This document shows positions 6,200-6,699 of a stretch of DNA of 6,699 nt, piece after piece. Numbering within the stretch: position 1 is the stretch's first letter; each line of letters begins with the position of its first letter. The translations under genes and the position numbers were made by a program. The notes under the pieces were generated by a model. The model saw only the letters and a list, made by a program, of their open reading frames with translations, was not told where the DNA came from and made no database searches. The stretch is from NCBI GenBank assembly GCA_023249165.1, contig JAHFDE010000121.1:1-6699 (forward strand), read 5' to 3'. The stretch is from Candidatus Methylomirabilota bacterium. GTDB lineage: Bacteria; Methylomirabilota; Methylomirabilia; Methylomirabilales; CSP1-5.

Positions 6200-6290
6200 T
6201 GCTGGGATGCTAGAAAGCTAGTAGGCGGGAAAGCAGGAAATTTGAGATTCTCCAAGCCTCCAAGCATCCTGGCCTTCCAGCGTCCTAGCG
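6200..6290. repeat. Symmetric inverted octamer array (5 units, 11-bp spacer, 5 inverted units)
   Basis: On the plus strand, 6200-6239 splits without gaps into five octamers of consensus NGCTRGRA (for example TGCTGGGA, AGCTAGTA). After an 11-bp spacer (6240-6250), 6251-6290 splits into five octamers of consensus TCCNAGCN (for example TCCAAGCC, TCCTAGCG), which is the inverted complement. Both arms are exactly 40 bp. Folded as one hairpin, the outer 24 positions pair at 21 of 24 on the plus-strand RNA counting G-U; the inner 16 pair poorly. It begins 4 bp after the PASTA-gene stop and ends 33 bp before rpe. It may be a dispersed palindromic repeat, a transcript-end structure or a protein-binding array. 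Confidence 0.8.
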
Positions 6291-6294
6291 GTAT

Positions 6295-6699
6295 TTATTG
6301 GGCGACGACGAGCGACACCTCCTCTTTTTCTTTGATCCGCGTTCCGAACGAGGGCTCTTGGAGCACCACCCGGCGGGCCTGAGCGGGGAAGGACTGGTAG
6401 GTCACCCGAGGCTCAATGCCCATCTCCTTCAGGATGCCGACGGCCTCTTCCTCCCCCTGCCCGACCAGGTTGGGCATCACATAGAAGCGGTCTTCCTCCC
6501 CCAGGCTGACCAGCACGCTCACCGCACTCCCCCGCCGCGTCGGGAAACCGGCCGGCGGGTTCTGCGCGATCACCACGCCCGTCGGCAGGCTCGTGTGCAC
6601 CTTGGCGGTAGGCCCGAGCAGCAGACCCTGCTCCGCCAAGAGCCGCTGCGCCTGCGGGAGGGGCTGGCCCGCGAGGTCCGGGGCGAGCGTCTCATCGCT
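6295..6699 (-). CDS. PASTA-domain protein (C-terminal part, cut by window edge)
   Basis: An open frame enters from the window edge and ends at TAA (6297-6295), giving 134 visible residues. A TTG at 6639 is not a real start, because the frame and the PASTA fold continue upstream of it. Two PASTA domains are seen. One begins LAPDLAGQPLPQAQRLL and runs through VIAQNPPAGFPTRRGSAVSVLVSLG. The second begins FYVMPNLVGQGEEEAVGILK and ends VVLQEPSFGTRIKEKEEVSLVVAQ at the C-terminus. PASTA domains bind peptidoglycan stem peptides or muropeptides and occur on penicillin-binding proteins, Ser/Thr kinases and stand-alone envelope proteins. The N-terminal part is missing, so which of these it is cannot be told. 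A stand-alone membrane-anchored PASTA protein upstream of rpe is the likeliest reading. The octamer repeat follows its stop. Confidence 0.85.
   Translation of the reverse strand, partial: SDETLAPDLAGQPLPQAQRLLAEQGLLLGPTAKVHTSLPTGVVIAQNPPAGFPTRRGSAVSVLVSLGEEDRFYVMPNLVGQGEEEAVGILKEMGIEPRVTYQSFPAQARRVVLQEPSFGTRIKEKEEVSLVVAQ

Noticed and set aside
5231..6382. Plus-strand open frame of 383 codons across rpe and the M23 gene
   Set aside because: It is antisense to two clearly recognised genes and to the octamer repeat. Long shadow frames are expected in GC-rich coding DNA, and no family motif is seen.
6295..6639. PASTA gene starting at TTG 6639 as a complete 114-residue protein
   Set aside because: The frame stays open to the window edge and the first PASTA domain begins upstream of the TTG, so the gene is truncated by the window.

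Overview
This is a GC-rich window from a bacterium with a peptidoglycan wall and a periplasm. Six genes or gene fragments are supported with good confidence, plus copC, whose start is uncertain. The base composition and the gene neighbourhood (PASTA protein, rpe, M23 peptidase) would fit a Methylomirabilota/Rokubacteria-type or other environmental GC-rich lineage. That placement is a weak inference; nothing in the window fixes the taxon.

Layout. From 1 to 566 on the minus strand lies the 5' part of a secreted small (two-domain) laccase-type multicopper oxidase, cut by the window edge. A 360-bp divergent intergenic region (567-926) separates it from a plus-strand group: a stand-alone murE-type Mur ligase (927-2444), copC (about 2516-2917) and a long copD (2933-4567). 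copD runs head-on into a minus-strand group with only 8 bp between the two stop codons. In transcription order that group is a PASTA-domain protein (6699-6295, cut by the window edge), rpe (6166-5507) and a secreted M23 metallopeptidase (5487-4576).

How the genes fit together. The left half is a copper module: a periplasmic copper oxidase, a Cu(II)-type CopC chaperone and a CopD membrane protein with an unusual second membrane half. The right half, together with the Mur ligase, has a cell-wall theme (PASTA, M23 endopeptidase, Mur ligase), with the pentose-phosphate enzyme Rpe embedded in it. The Mur ligase carries DNPA where meso-diaminopimelate-adding MurE enzymes carry DNPR, so its amino-acid substrate is open.

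Non-coding signals. The most striking is a 91-bp element at 6200-6290 between the PASTA gene and rpe. It consists of five in-register octamers, an 11-bp spacer and five octamers of the inverted complement. The murE leader holds a candidate sigma70-like promoter followed by a 13-bp GC-rich stem-loop ending in TTT, which could be an attenuator.
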